Of a DNA stretch of 64,000 nucleotides, positions 1 to 8,982 are shown in pieces (within the stretch, counting starts at the first letter, position 1; every line of letters begins with the position of its first letter). The notes below the pieces were generated by a model that was not told the DNA's origin, made no database searches, and worked only from the letters and a program-made list of their open reading frames with translations. Source of the DNA: JACCZR01 sp963844805 (lineage in GTDB: Bacteria; Actinomycetota; Thermoleophilia; Solirubrobacterales; Thermoleophilaceae); NCBI GenBank assembly GCA_963844805.1, contig CAWJPU010000009.1, positions 462,236 through 526,235 of the forward strand. Reading direction: 5' to 3'. The position numbers and the translations under genes were made by a program.

Positions 1-46
1 ACCTGGGCCGGCCGGTCGCGAGACGGGAGAGGGCGGTGAACACGGG

Positions 47-592
47 TTACGGCCTCGCGAGCTCTTCGGACAGCTGTTGCTCGGTCACGGCGCACCACTC
101 GGCCAGCCGCTCCTGGTACTCGATGCCCCAGGCGAGGGTCAGGCCGGGGAAGCGGTTCTCGGTGTCCTCGACCTCCTTGACGGCCTGGATCTCGCGAAGC
201 TGCTCGGCAAGCGCCTCGTGGTGGGCGCGGATGCGCCGCATCAGCGCGAGCTGCTCCTCGGGCTCGAGCGCGTCGGCGAAGAAGAACTTCAGCACGCCCT
301 CGTGGCGCAGCTCGGTGTGCAGCTCGTCGCCGGAGTTCAGCCAGTCCCTCAGCGCCTGCCGCCCCGTGTCGGTGAGGCGGTAGCCCTTGCGCTTGCGTCC
401 GTCTTCGGGCTCCTGGTCACCCTCGATCAGGCCGAGGGCTTCGAGCCGCTTCAGCTCGGGGTAGATCTGCCCGTAGCTGGCGGCCCAGAAGAAGCGCGTG
501 GAGACGTCTACGAGCGCCTTGATGTCGTAGCCGGTGCTCTTGCCCAGCCCGAGCATCCCGAGGATGACGTGGGCGGTCTTGCTGAGCTCCAT
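47..592 (-). CDS. PadR family transcriptional regulator
   Basis: DNA-binding repressor of the PadR family, about 181 residues. Residues 1-80 form the winged helix: the start MELSKTAHVILGML is followed by SYGQIYPELKRLEALGLI, typical of PadR recognition helix and wing. Residues 90-175 form the helical C-terminal dimerisation domain seen in longer PadR proteins. I chose the ATG at 592 because it starts the conserved domain. A second in-frame ATG at 622 lies in the opposite arm of a palindrome and would add ten residues. A promoter-like TTGACG (628-623) would place transcription start close to 592, so the message may be leaderless. The ligand and targets are unknown. The palindrome over its own start suggests autoregulation. 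No gene is obviously co-transcribed with it inside the window. Confidence 0.9.
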   Translation of the reverse strand: MELSKTAHVILGMLGLGKSTGYDIKALVDVSTRFFWAASYGQIYPELKRLEALGLIEGDQEPEDGRKRKGYRLTDTGRQALRDWLNSGDELHTELRHEGVLKFFFADALEPEEQLALMRRIRAHHEALAEQLREIQAVKEVEDTENRFPGLTLAWGIEYQERLAEWCAVTEQQLSEELARP

Positions 593-628
593 GTATCGGC
601 ACGATATATCGCGCCGATACATACGTCA
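591..628 (-). promoter_or_regulatory. PadR promoter with 32-bp palindromic operator
   Basis: Bases 591-622 form an almost perfect 32-bp inverted repeat. The arms are ATGTATCGGC and GCCGATACAT around a core CGATATATCG, with only the two bases flanking the core breaking the symmetry. The start codon of the PadR gene lies in the left arm. On the minus strand TTGACG (628-623) is followed after 17 bases by TATCGT, so the palindrome covers the -10 region and start. PadR proteins commonly bind ATGT/ACAT-type palindromes, so autorepression is inferred. Confidence 0.7.
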
Positions 629-726
629 ACCCCGGTGCACCGGTTGCGAGCACCCCTCCGCGAAACTCCTCAGCCGGGCTGAGCGTTTCTTCCGGGAGTG
701 CACGCGGTCCGCGCCGCGGGCCGCCG

Positions 727-1344
727 CTAGCGCTCGATGACCCCGCGGGCCTCCTCGAGGAAGTCGGGGTGGACGGTGTGGCCCATCGGGTACTCGCGGT
801 ACAGCACGTCGGCGCCGGCCTCGGTCAGGCGGTCGCGGGCGTCGCGGCCGAACTCGACCCCGATGATCGGGTCCTGGGCGCCGTGGGAGATCGCCACCGG
901 CACCCCGCGGCTCAGCTCGAGCTCCAGCCCCTCGACGGTGGGGATGAAGCTGCTCATCGCCACGATCGCCCTCGGCGCAGGGCGGTCCTCGCCGAGCCCG
1001 AGCGCGTACGACATGACGCCGCCCTGGGAGAAGCCGCCGAGCACGGTCTGCGAGTGGTCGAGGCCGTGCTCCGCCAGCGTCGCGTCCAGCCAGGCGGTCA
1101 GCTCGGGGTACGTCGCCCAGAAGGTCGCCGGGTCCGGGTAGCCGATCCGGGCCACCGCATACCAGTGCGCCCCGCCCGGCGGCAGCGACAGCGGCCCGCG
1201 CGGCGACAGCCCGAGCAGCTTGCGCTCGGGATCGAGCATGTCGAACAGCGGGAACAGGTCGTTCTCGTCGGTGCCGCGCCCGTGCATCAGCACCAGCGCG
1301 CCCTCGGGGTCGCCCGCGGCCGGGCGGTCGCGGTGGCCGATCAC
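727..1344 (-). CDS. Phospholipase/carboxylesterase family alpha/beta hydrolase
   Basis: Serine esterase of the phospholipase/carboxylesterase family, about 205 residues and cytoplasmic (no signal peptide). The catalytic triad is visible: Ser106 in GGFSQGG, Asp158 in HGAQDPI and His189 in PMGHTVHPDF. The oxyanion region is LMHGRGTDENDLFP near residues 19-32. I prefer the GTG at 1344 over the ATG at 1401 because GAGGTGG lies seven bases upstream and the extra N-terminus is not domain-like. It is divergent from a MarR gene with a TTGC/GCAA dyad in the 83-base gap. In Bacillus, the MarR protein MhqR controls the related esterase MhqD in quinone stress, so a similar pairing is possible but unproven. 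The substrate is unknown. Confidence 0.87.
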   Translation of the reverse strand: MIGHRDRPAAGDPEGALVLMHGRGTDENDLFPLFDMLDPERKLLGLSPRGPLSLPPGGAHWYAVARIGYPDPATFWATYPELTAWLDATLAEHGLDHSQTVLGGFSQGGVMSYALGLGEDRPAPRAIVAMSSFIPTVEGLELELSRGVPVAISHGAQDPIIGVEFGRDARDRLTEAGADVLYREYPMGHTVHPDFLEEARGVIER

Positions 1345-1403
1345 CGGACCACCTCGCGCGGGTGGCGGATTCCTTCGAGGCGCATCGCGTGTCCCTTCCA
1401 TGT

Positions 1404-1419
1404 AGTTGCCTGTGCAAAC
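1404..1419. promoter_or_regulatory. Candidate MarR operator
   Basis: Short dyad TTGC-CTGT-GCAA (1406-1417) between the divergent esterase and MarR genes, only about ten bases upstream of the MarR GTG. TTGC/GCAA half-sites are typical of MarR-family operators. Assignment is inference from position and symmetry. Confidence 0.5.
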
Positions 1420-1427
1420 ATAGCCGT

Positions 1428-1868
1428 GTGAAACAGGAGCATCTCAGCGCCGACGAGCTCGCCGCGTGGCGCGGCTTCCTGCGGGTGCACTCCGAGCTGA
1501 CCCAGCGCCTCGACGCCGAGCTGCGCGCCGAGCACGACCTGCCGCTGACCTCGTACGAGGTGCTCCTGTTCCTCAACGACTCCCCCGAGGGCGGCCTGCG
1601 CATGTCCGAGCTGGCCGACAGCGTGCTGCTCAGCCGCAGCGGCCTCACCCGCCTGGTGGACCGCCTGCAGCAGCGGGGACTGGTGGCGCGCGCCGACTCG
1701 CCCGAGGACGGCCGCGGCTGCCTGGCTGTGATCACCGACGCCGGCCGCGAGCAGTTCGCGGCCGCTCGCGGGACCCATCTCGCCGGCGTGCGGCGGCTGT
1801 TCCTGGAGCGGCTCTCCGCGGCTCGGCGCCGCGAGCTGGCCGGCGCGTGGGAGGAGCTGCTCGCCTAG
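1428..1868 (+). CDS. MarR family transcriptional regulator
   Basis: Winged-helix regulator of about 146 residues. After an N-terminal helix, TSYEVLLFLNDSPEGGLRMSELADSVLLSRSGLTRLVDRLQQRGLV gives the MarR recognition helix, and RADSPEDGRGCLAVITDAGR the wing. The GTG at 1428 is chosen because it opens the conserved N-terminal helix. Earlier ATGs would run through the divergent promoter region. Its stop overlaps the stop of the convergent MocR-type gene by four bases. A dyad just upstream suggests control of itself and of the divergent esterase. No cysteine is obviously placed for OhrR-type peroxide sensing, so the signal is unknown. Confidence 0.88.
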   Translation: MKQEHLSADELAAWRGFLRVHSELTQRLDAELRAEHDLPLTSYEVLLFLNDSPEGGLRMSELADSVLLSRSGLTRLVDRLQQRGLVARADSPEDGRGCLAVITDAGREQFAAARGTHLAGVRRLFLERLSAARRRELAGAWEELLA

Positions 1869-3364
1869 GAGAAGGTCATCGCGCCGGTCCCGCGGGCGCG
1901 GCGGCGCACCTCGCGCAAGGCGCGAGCCAGGCGCCTGATGCCCTCCTCCACCTCGTCGGGAGGGAGCAGCGAGAACGACAGGCGCATCGACGTCTGCACC
2001 CGCCGCTCCACGGTCACCGCCCCGCCGGGCACGTAGCCCACGCCGTGGCGGATCGCCTCGCCGTAGAGCAGCCGCTCGTCCACCGGTCGCTCGAGTGTCG
2101 CCCACACGTGGTGGCCGCCGTGGGGCACGGTCGCGTGGACCTCGCCGGGCAGGTGGCGCTCGAGGGCCGCCAGCAGCAAGTCGCGCCGCCGGCGGTAGAT
2201 CGGCGCGGTCTTCCCGAGGTGCTGCTCGTACCCACCGCCGGCCAGGTAGCGCGCGGCGATGTGCTGCATGAGCGTGGCGCTGTGGAAGTCGCTCTCCAGC
2301 TTGAGCATCGCGAGCCGCTCGCGCACGGGGCCGCGCGACGCGATCCAGCCGACGCGCAGCCCGCCGCCCACGGTCTTGGAGAGCGAGTCGACGTAGATCA
2401 CGTGAGCCGGTGCGAGCTCGCGCAGGGCCTGGGGCTCGGCCCCGTCGAAGCGCAGGTCGCCGTAGACGCCGTCCTCCATCACCATCAGGTTCCGCTCGCG
2501 GGCCAGCGCGGCCAGGCGCTCACGCCGCTCGGGCGAGAGGTCGGCGCCCGTCGGGTTCTGGCAGCCGGACTGCAGCGCGACCAGCTTCAGCTCGTGCCTC
2601 CCCACCAGTTCCTCGAGCGCGTCCACGTCGAGCCCCTGCGCGTCTACCGGCACGCCGATCACGCGCGCGCGGTTGGCGCGCAGCACCGAAAGCAGACCGG
2701 AGTACGTGGGCGACTCGACGGCCACGGCGTCGCCCGGCTCCACCAGGGCGCGCACGGTGAGGTCGATCGCCTGCTGGGCGCCGGAGGTGACCAGGATCTC
2801 CTCGGAGTCGGTGGCGAAGCCGACCTTGCGCCCGCGGTCGGCGACCTCCTCGCGCAGGGCATCCAGCCCAGGCGCGGTCAGGTAGGTGAAGGCGGCCGCG
2901 CCCTCCTCGTCGAGGACGTCGCGCGTGATCTGCGCCAGCTCCTCGGTGGGGTAGAGGTCCGGCGAGGGCCAGCCGGTGCCGAGCGAGATCACGTTGGCGT
3001 CGCCCGCGAAGGCGAACACGTCGGCCAGCGACTCCTCCGAATACGACGGGGCGCGGTCGGGCAGGGCCAGGCTCTGCCAGTCGTCGCCGTGCTCCTCCCC
3101 GGCGCTGGGCGTGAGCGTGCGGACGAAGGTCCCGCGCCCGACGGTGGCGGTCACGTAGCCCTCCTCGGCCAGGCGCCGGTACACGCGCGCGGCGGTGAGG
3201 TGGTTCACGCCGGCCTCCTCCGCCAGCGCCCGCGTGGGCGGGAGCTTCTCCCCGGGCTCGAGCTCCCCGGCGTCGATCGCCGCGGCGAAGCGGTCGGCGA
3301 TCTGCTGGGTGACCGAGACCGGCCCGTCTCGGTCGATGTCGTTCAATGTGATCTTGTAGGACAT
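1865..3364 (-). CDS. MocR-type regulator (GntR HTH fused to aminotransferase fold)
   Basis: PLP-dependent transcription regulator of the MocR/PdxR group, 499 residues, normal for the family. Residues 15-80 are a GntR winged helix (LPPTRALAEEAGVNHLTAARVYRRL). Residues 110-490 are a class-I aminotransferase fold with the PLP lysine at about residue 330 (DSLSK) and the cofactor-contacting MEDGVYGD. The start ATG at 3364 gives MSYKITLNDID at the beginning of the GntR arm. A divergent small gene starts at 3400, leaving only 35 bases that must serve both directions, so the regulator probably controls its own promoter and that gene. Family members regulate PLP synthesis, GABA use or other amine pathways. 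The target here is unknown because no such pathway is adjacent. Confidence 0.9.
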   Translation of the reverse strand: MSYKITLNDIDRDGPVSVTQQIADRFAAAIDAGELEPGEKLPPTRALAEEAGVNHLTAARVYRRLAEEGYVTATVGRGTFVRTLTPSAGEEHGDDWQSLALPDRAPSYSEESLADVFAFAGDANVISLGTGWPSPDLYPTEELAQITRDVLDEEGAAAFTYLTAPGLDALREEVADRGRKVGFATDSEEILVTSGAQQAIDLTVRALVEPGDAVAVESPTYSGLLSVLRANRARVIGVPVDAQGLDVDALEELVGRHELKLVALQSGCQNPTGADLSPERRERLAALARERNLMVMEDGVYGDLRFDGAEPQALRELAPAHVIYVDSLSKTVGGGLRVGWIASRGPVRERLAMLKLESDFHSATLMQHIAARYLAGGGYEQHLGKTAPIYRRRRDLLLAALERHLPGEVHATVPHGGHHVWATLERPVDERLLYGEAIRHGVGYVPGGAVTVERRVQTSMRLSFSLLPPDEVEEGIRRLARALREVRRRARGTGAMTFS

Positions 3365-3392
3365 TGCAATCGCTCTATGTACGTCATACAGT
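3364..3392 (+). promoter_or_regulatory. Promoter of small gene at 3400 (leaderless type)
   Basis: TTGCAA (3364-3369), a 17-base spacer, then TACAGT (3387-3392). Seven bases later comes the ATG at 3400, which would put the transcription start on or beside the start codon. The -35 overlaps the start codon of the divergent MocR gene, so the regulator would occlude this promoter if it bound its own start region. Confidence 0.55.
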
Positions 3393-3399
3393 ACCCCAC

Positions 3400-3738
3400 A
3401 TGACCCGCACAATCAACACAGACTCCCTAACCGTTCGACGTGCGGGCGCGCAGGACGCCGCCCAGTTGCTGCGTCTCGCGGCCCTCGACAGCGCGGACGT
3501 GCCCACGGGCGACGTCCTCCTGGCCGAGAGCTCCGGACAGCTGCTGGCCGCCCTCTCGCTCGCCGATGGCCATGTGGTGGCCGACCCCTTCGAGCACACG
3601 GCCGAGATGGTCGACGTGCTCCGCCTACGCGCCGCTCAGCTGGTTCAGGTCGAGGCGCCGAAGAGGATCGCCAGCTGGCGCGACTGGATCACCAGCGTGC
3701 CGTCCGGCATCCAGAGCTCGCCGTCCTCGTCGAAGTAG
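3400..3738 (+). CDS. Small protein of unknown function, paralogue of the gene at 22111
   Basis: About 112 residues as read. I do not recognise a named family. The core runs from LTVRRAGAQDAAQLLRLAAL to LAALSLADGHVVADPFEHTAEMVDVLRLRAAQL, and the second half closely resembles a second small protein encoded at 22111-22341 (…VVAHPFRATAAVVDLLKTRRAGL). The first 20 residues after TDSL have a GNAT-like RRA..DA..L pattern, but no acetyl-CoA loop is present. The conserved part ends near 3645. The remaining roughly 30 codons lie antisense to the thioesterase gene and look unconstrained, so the natural end may have been lost. It is divergent from the MocR regulator, which may control it. Confidence 0.55.
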   Translation: MTRTINTDSLTVRRAGAQDAAQLLRLAALDSADVPTGDVLLAESSGQLLAALSLADGHVVADPFEHTAEMVDVLRLRAAQLVQVEAPKRIASWRDWITSVPSGIQSSPSSSK

Positions 3739-4445
3739 CCGTCGCGCACCTGGGCCGAGCGGAAGCGGCCCAGGAGCAGCGCGTCGGGCTGCGGCAGCGG
3801 CGCGCGGAAGTACACGCTCATCTCCACGGTGGGTGCCGGCGCCAGGCCGGCCAACCGCGGCCACGGGGCCGGGTACCAGGCGTCGGCCAGCACGCACAGG
3901 GCGGCCGCGTCGATCTCCCGGGGCTCGCGCAGGCCCATCCACCCTCCCGTCAGGGCGCTGTCGGCGCGTGAGAACGGCTCCGAGCCGAAGCGCGACTGCA
4001 TCGACAGGAGGTCGACGAAGTTGGGCGCGTCCGCTCCAGGCAGCTCGCGACGCGGCTGCTCGCGCGCGCCCGGCGGGTCCACCTCGGGCATGGCCGACTC
4101 GGTCAGCTCCGGGCTCTCCCGCGGGCCGGCGAAGGTGGCGAGCGCCAGCCCGATCAGCTTCCCCTCCTGCTCCAGGCGGGCGCTGGCGTTGGTGAGCCCG
4201 CGGCCGGCGCGCTCGATCACCGGCCTGACCGTCACCGCACCGTCCGCGGGCGGGCGCAGGAACTGCACCGTGAGCGACCGGGCCTGGCGCGACGGGTCGG
4301 CCACCGCCTTCTCGAGCCCGCGCAGGATCAGCGCCATCACGAACCCGCCGAGCGGGCCGCGGGGGGTCCACCAGTGGCCCTCGATCTGGCCCTCCCACTC
4401 GCCTTCGCCCAGCGGGCGCAGGACCAGGTCCTCGTCGAAGCTCAC
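3645..4445 (-). CDS. Thioesterase family protein (TesB-like hotdog)
   Basis: Acyl-CoA thioesterase-like protein of 266 residues, the length of a double-hotdog TesB-type protein. The N-terminal hotdog contains WWTPRGPLGGFVMALILRGLEKAV followed by RSLTVQFLRPPADGAVTVRPVIERAGR, the usual pattern of this family. The C-terminal hotdog has TVEMSVYFRAPLP and ends with DGTLVIQSRQLAILFG. ATG at 4445. The substrate is not predictable. It lies divergent to the DrrA-type ATPase with a 26-base gap, and its 3' end overlaps the small gene on the other strand by 94 bases. Confidence 0.85.
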   Translation of the reverse strand: MSFDEDLVLRPLGEGEWEGQIEGHWWTPRGPLGGFVMALILRGLEKAVADPSRQARSLTVQFLRPPADGAVTVRPVIERAGRGLTNASARLEQEGKLIGLALATFAGPRESPELTESAMPEVDPPGAREQPRRELPGADAPNFVDLLSMQSRFGSEPFSRADSALTGGWMGLREPREIDAAALCVLADAWYPAPWPRLAGLAPAPTVEMSVYFRAPLPQPDALLLGRFRSAQVRDGYFDEDGELWMPDGTLVIQSRQLAILFGAST

Positions 4446-4471
4446 CGGGGGATGAATACCGTGCCTGGCCG

Positions 4472-5433
<962 letters not shown>

Positions 5434-5437
<4 letters not shown>

Positions 5438-6202
5438 TCCAGGCTCTCGGCGACTCCCTGGTGCTGGCCCGGCGCAACCTGCTGCGGATCCCGCGCGCGC
5501 CCGATCTGCTGCTGTCGTTCACCGTCCAGCCGGTGATGTTCGTGCTGCTGTTCGCCTACGTGTTCGGCGGGGCGATCGAGACGCCCGGCTTCGACGACTA
5601 CAAGGACTTCCTGATGCCGGGGATCATCACCCAGAGCATCGCCTTCGGCGGCTTCATCACCGCGATCGGGCTCAGCGAGGACCTCAACAAGGGCCTGATC
5701 GACCGCTTCCGCTCGCTGCCCATGGCCCGGTCGGCCGTGCTGGCAGGCCGGACCGCCGCGGACGTGGTGACCAACGTGGTCTCGCTGACGATCATGATCA
5801 TCGTCGGGCTGATCATCGGCTTCGACTTCAAGACCGGCCCGCCGCAGGTGATCGCCGGCGTCTTGCCTGCTGCTGTTCTTCGGCTACGTCTTCTCCTGGA
5901 TCTTCGCCTTCTTCGGGCTGAAGTCGTCCTCGCCGGAGTCCGCGCAGTCGCTCGGCTTCATAACCGTGTTCCCGCTGACCTTCATCTCGTCGGCCTTCGT
6001 GCCCACCGACTCCATGCCCGAAGCGCTGCAGACCTTCGCCGACGTGAACCCGTTCACGGTGGTGGTCAACGCAGTGCGCCACCTGTGGCTGGACACCCCG
6101 GCCGGCAACTCCGTGTGGGGCGCGCTGGCTTGGTCGGTGGGCCTTCTCGCCGTGTTCGCGCCGCTGTCGGTGCGGACCTACCGGCGGGCCGCAGTCAAGT
6201 AA
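5434..6202 (+). pseudogene. DrrB-type ABC-2 permease, interrupted by one frameshift
   Basis: Membrane partner of the upstream DrrA-type ATPase. GTG at 5434 overlaps the ATPase stop as GTGA, with GGAGG just upstream. The first frame gives LLLSFTVQPVMFVLLFAYVFGG, FLMPGIITQSIAFGGF and VVSLTIMIIVGLIIGF, classical ABC-2 segments, up to about 5865. One extra C near 5866 breaks the frame. From 5867 the family continues in the next frame (LLLFFGYVFSWIFAFFGLK … FPLTFISSAFVPTDSMPEALQTFADVNPFT) to the stop at 6202. Both halves are well conserved, so a sequencing error is as likely as a true mutation. The intact product would be about 255 residues with six membrane segments. Confidence 0.85.
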
Positions 6203-6303
6203 GTCAGGGTCATGTCCTTGTCGCCGTGCTCGCCCGAGGCGGTCACCAGCGCCGCGTCTTTGGCCGCGAGGGCCAGCCGCATGTTTCGGTCACGAGCCGT
6301 CAT
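6178..6303 (-). other. Short reading frame, possible gene remnant
   Basis: A 41-codon frame starting MTARDRNMRLALAAKDAALV and containing ASGEHGDKDMTLTY lies antisense to the end of the permease and in the gap before the methyltransferase. It reads like the beginning of a protein rather than random high-GC sequence, but I cannot name a family. It may be a truncated leftover. Low confidence. Confidence 0.2.
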
Positions 6304-6319
6304 GCAACCCTGATACCGG

Positions 6320-6877
6320 GTGAACCGGGCGCACCACTTCTACTGCTCGAGAGAGGCGTGGAAGCGCCACGTGCGCGAGGACCTGGTGCCCGCGGCGCTC
6401 GACGGCGTCGAGCTGGGCGAGGACGTCCTGGAGGTGGGGCCCGGCTTCGGGCCGGCGACGGACGCGCTGGCCGCGCGGGTGCCCCGGCTGACCGCGCTGG
6501 AGATCGACCCGGGCCTCGCCGCCAAGCTGCGCGAGCGGCTGGGCGAGCGGGTGAGGGTGCAGGAGGGTGACGGGGCGCGGCTGCCGTTCGCCGACGGCTC
6601 GTTCACAGGAGCGGCCTGCTTCACGATGCTCCACCACGTCCCCACCCGCGAGCTGCAGGACCGCCTGTTCGCCGAGGTACGCCGCGTGGTGCGCCCGGAC
6701 GGGAGCTTCGCCGGCACCGACAGCACCGGGCGGGGCATCGGCTTCGCGCTCCTGCACGTCGGCGACGTGCGCAACGTGCTCGACCCGCGGGAGCTCCCGG
6801 GACGCCTCCAGCGGGCCGGGTTCGGGCAGGCACGGGTGGACTGGAACGCGGACACGCTGCGCTTTCGCGCGTCGTGA
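6320..6877 (+). CDS. Class I SAM-dependent methyltransferase
   Basis: Methyltransferase of 185 residues, cytoplasmic. SAM motif I is DVLEVGPGFGPATDAL (about 35-50), the acidic residue of motif II is in LEIDPGL, and the post-motif region contains QEGDGARLPFADGSF, CFTMLHHV and VRRVVRPDGSF, the usual Methyltransf_11 order. GTG start at 6320. The stop overlaps the GTG of the following AlkZ-like gene (GTGA), so both are in one transcript. The substrate is unknown. The protein is short, ending soon after the last Rossmann strands without an extra substrate domain. Confidence 0.85.
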   Translation: MNRAHHFYCSREAWKRHVREDLVPAALDGVELGEDVLEVGPGFGPATDALAARVPRLTALEIDPGLAAKLRERLGERVRVQEGDGARLPFADGSFTGAACFTMLHHVPTRELQDRLFAEVRRVVRPDGSFAGTDSTGRGIGFALLHVGDVRNVLDPRELPGRLQRAGFGQARVDWNADTLRFRAS

Positions 6878-7911
6878 CCGAGCGGGTCCTGAGCGGGCAG
6901 GCGCTCAACCGCGCGCTGCTGGCTCGCCAGCTCCTCATCGAGCGGGCAAAGCTGACGCTTCCGCGGGCGCTGGAGCGCGTGGGCGGTATCCAGGCGCAGT
7001 ACGCCCCCTCCATGTACGTGGGGCTGTGGTCACGGCTGGAGGGCTTCGAGCGCGACGCGCTGACCCGCGCGCTGGAGGAGCGCCGCGTGATCCAGGCCAC
7101 GCTCATGCGCTCGACGATCCACCTGGTCTCGCGCGGCGACTACTGGCCGCTGACCGCTGCGGTGCGGGAGCCGCGGCGGGAGTCGTTCGTGCGCGCGACC
7201 CGGCCCCGACCCGAGCCGCGCCGGATGGCCGCTGCGGCCCGCATGGCGCGCGCGCGGCTGGCGCGCGGGCCGATGCGCCGGCGCGAGATCGAGGAGCTGA
7301 TCGGCCGCGACCGCTTTCGCTGGCTCGGGCTGTGGCTCGACATGGTGCGCGTGCCGCCCTCCGGCACCTGGCACCGCCGGCGCGCCGACCTGTTCGGGCT
7401 CGCCGAGCACTGGGTCGGCCCACCCGACACAGACCCGCTCGACGGCCGGGAGCTGCTGGTCAAGCGCTACCTGCGCGGCTTCGGGCCCGCCAGCCGCAAT
7501 GACATCGCCAGCTTCACCGGCCTCACCCTGACTCAGGTCGACTTCACGCTCGAGGCGCTGGCGCTGCGCCGCTTCTCCGCCGAGGACGGCGGCGAGCTGG
7601 TCGACCTTCAGCGGGCGCCGCTGCCCGCGCCCGACACTCCGGCGCCCGCCCGCCTGCTGCCCACCTGGGACGCCACGCTGCTGGCCCACGTCCGGCGAAC
7701 GGGTCTGCTGCCCGAGGAGCACCGCGGCAAGGTCTTCCACGTCAAGGCGCCGCAGTCGTTCCCGACCTTCCTCGTGGACGGGCGCGTGGCGGGAAAGTGG
7801 CGGATGGAGGACGGGCGGCTGGAGCTGGACCCCTTCGGCCGGCTCGACGCCCGCGACCGGCGCGAGCTCCAGGCCGAGGGCGAGCGGCTGGCCGAGCTCT
7901 ACGCGGGCTGA
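6874..7911 (+). CDS. AlkZ/YcaQ-like winged-helix DNA-binding protein (copy 1)
   Basis: Member of the HTH_42 superfamily, 345 residues, which includes the DNA glycosylase AlkZ (interstrand-crosslink repair) and E. coli YcaQ. The N-terminal winged helix LLARQLLIER…RALERVGGIQAQYAPSMYVGLWSRL carries a Q-A-Q triplet at residues 40-42, the position of the catalytic QxQ motif of AlkZ-type glycosylases. TLMRSTIHLVSRGDYW and RYLRGFGPASRNDIASFTGL are further family blocks. It is coupled to the upstream methyltransferase by a four-base overlap. A second copy lies 4.8 kb downstream. Glycosylase activity is inferred from the motif only; many family members remain uncharacterised. Confidence 0.85.
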   Translation: MTERVLSGQALNRALLARQLLIERAKLTLPRALERVGGIQAQYAPSMYVGLWSRLEGFERDALTRALEERRVIQATLMRSTIHLVSRGDYWPLTAAVREPRRESFVRATRPRPEPRRMAAAARMARARLARGPMRRREIEELIGRDRFRWLGLWLDMVRVPPSGTWHRRRADLFGLAEHWVGPPDTDPLDGRELLVKRYLRGFGPASRNDIASFTGLTLTQVDFTLEALALRRFSAEDGGELVDLQRAPLPAPDTPAPARLLPTWDATLLAHVRRTGLLPEEHRGKVFHVKAPQSFPTFLVDGRVAGKWRMEDGRLELDPFGRLDARDRRELQAEGERLAELYAG

Positions 7912-8123
7912 AGAGCGAGCCGCAGCGCCTGCTCTTCGTTGAGGCCCACGTTCCAAGCCCGGTCACACGCCGGGCAGCGGCAATTGGCGTGCGCCTCCCA
8001 ATCCCCCGTCTCGAGCTCCCAGCTGACGGCGCCGGTCAGGCAGACCGGGCACGCGAGCGAGGCGGCGACCAGCGGGGGAAGGTCGTCCCCGCGGAAGCTG
8101 GCTGTCTCCTCACGAACTCGCAC
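7899..8123 (-). CDS. Small zinc-ribbon protein
   Basis: 74-residue protein with two cysteine pairs, CPVC near residues 25-28 and CRCPAC near 49-54, spaced as in a rubredoxin-like or zinc-ribbon fold. The C-terminus WNVGLNEEQALRLALQPA is helical. It has no signal peptide or membrane segment. It is convergent with the AlkZ-like gene, overlapping its last 13 bases, and divergent from the hydrolase at 8181. The role is unknown: metal binding is inferred, and a DNA/RNA or partner-protein contact is possible. Confidence 0.6.
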   Translation of the reverse strand: MRVREETASFRGDDLPPLVAASLACPVCLTGAVSWELETGDWEAHANCRCPACDRAWNVGLNEEQALRLALQPA

Positions 8124-8180
8124 GCGTGCAGTCTTCCCACTTACCGTGAGTCGTCACCGGGGTTACGCTGCGGCCGGGTG

Positions 8181-8982
8181 ATGCGTTGCAACGGCGTGGA
8201 CCTGAATGTCGTCGAGGCCGGCGAGGGCCGGCCGGTGCTGCTGCTCCACGGCTTTCCCGACTCGCACCGGCTGTGGCGCGAGCAGATCCCCGCGCTGGCG
8301 GAGACCGGGCACCGCGCGATCGCTCCCGACCTGCCGGGCTACGGCGAGTCGGAGGCACCCGCCGAGGCCGATGCCTATCGGATGCGCAACGTCGCCAAGG
8401 GGATCCTCGAGCTGCTGGACCGGCTGGGCGTGGAGCGGGCGTCCCTGGTGGGCCACGACTGGGGCGCCGCGCTCGCCTGGGGCCTCGCAGCGCGCGCGCC
8501 GGAGCGCGTCGACCACCTCGTCGCCCTGTCGGTCGGCCATCCCGCGGTGCCGCGCTCGCTCGGGCAGATGCGGGACTTCTGGTACATGCTGCTCTTCCAG
8601 GACCCGGCGGCGGAGGAGCTTCTCAGCGCGGACGACTGGGCCCTGTTTCGGGGCTGGATGAAGGGGGCCGAGGACCTCGACCGTTACCTCGAGGACCTGG
8701 CCCGTCCCGGCCGGCTGACCGCCGCGCTGAACTACTACCGCGCCAACCACAACGCGCGCGCGTTCGTCGGAGGCGGCCGCGTGCCGGACGTCACCCGCCC
8801 GACGCTCGGCATCTGGAGCACGCGCGACTTCGCCTGCCACGAGGTCCAGATGATCGACTCGGCCGACCACGTGACCGGCCCGTGGCGCTACGAGCGCATC
8901 GACCGGCGCGGGGCACTGGATACCGCTGGCCGCCCCGCGGCGCCTGAACGACCTACTGGTGGAGTTCCTCCGCGAGCACTAG
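8181..8982 (+). pseudogene. Epoxide hydrolase/haloalkane-dehalogenase-like alpha/beta hydrolase, frameshift near 3' end
   Basis: Alpha/beta hydrolase of about 266 residues if repaired. HGFPDS (23-28) gives the oxyanion motif, and the nucleophile is Asp93 in GHDWG, the pattern of epoxide hydrolases and haloalkane dehalogenases. The cap region contains MLLFQDPAAEELL. The reading frame is intact to TGPWRYERID at 8903. One extra C at about 8904 then shifts it, and the family C-terminus GAGHWIPLAAPRRLNDLLVEF with the catalytic His continues in the next frame to the stop at 8982, which overlaps the convergent LtrA gene by four bases. The near-perfect continuation suggests an assembly error. The substrate is unknown. 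Confidence 0.82.

Noticed and set aside
1466..3403. A 645-codon plus-strand frame opposite the MarR and MocR genes
   Set aside because: It is the antisense shadow of two well-supported regulators and has biased Arg/His/Ala composition.
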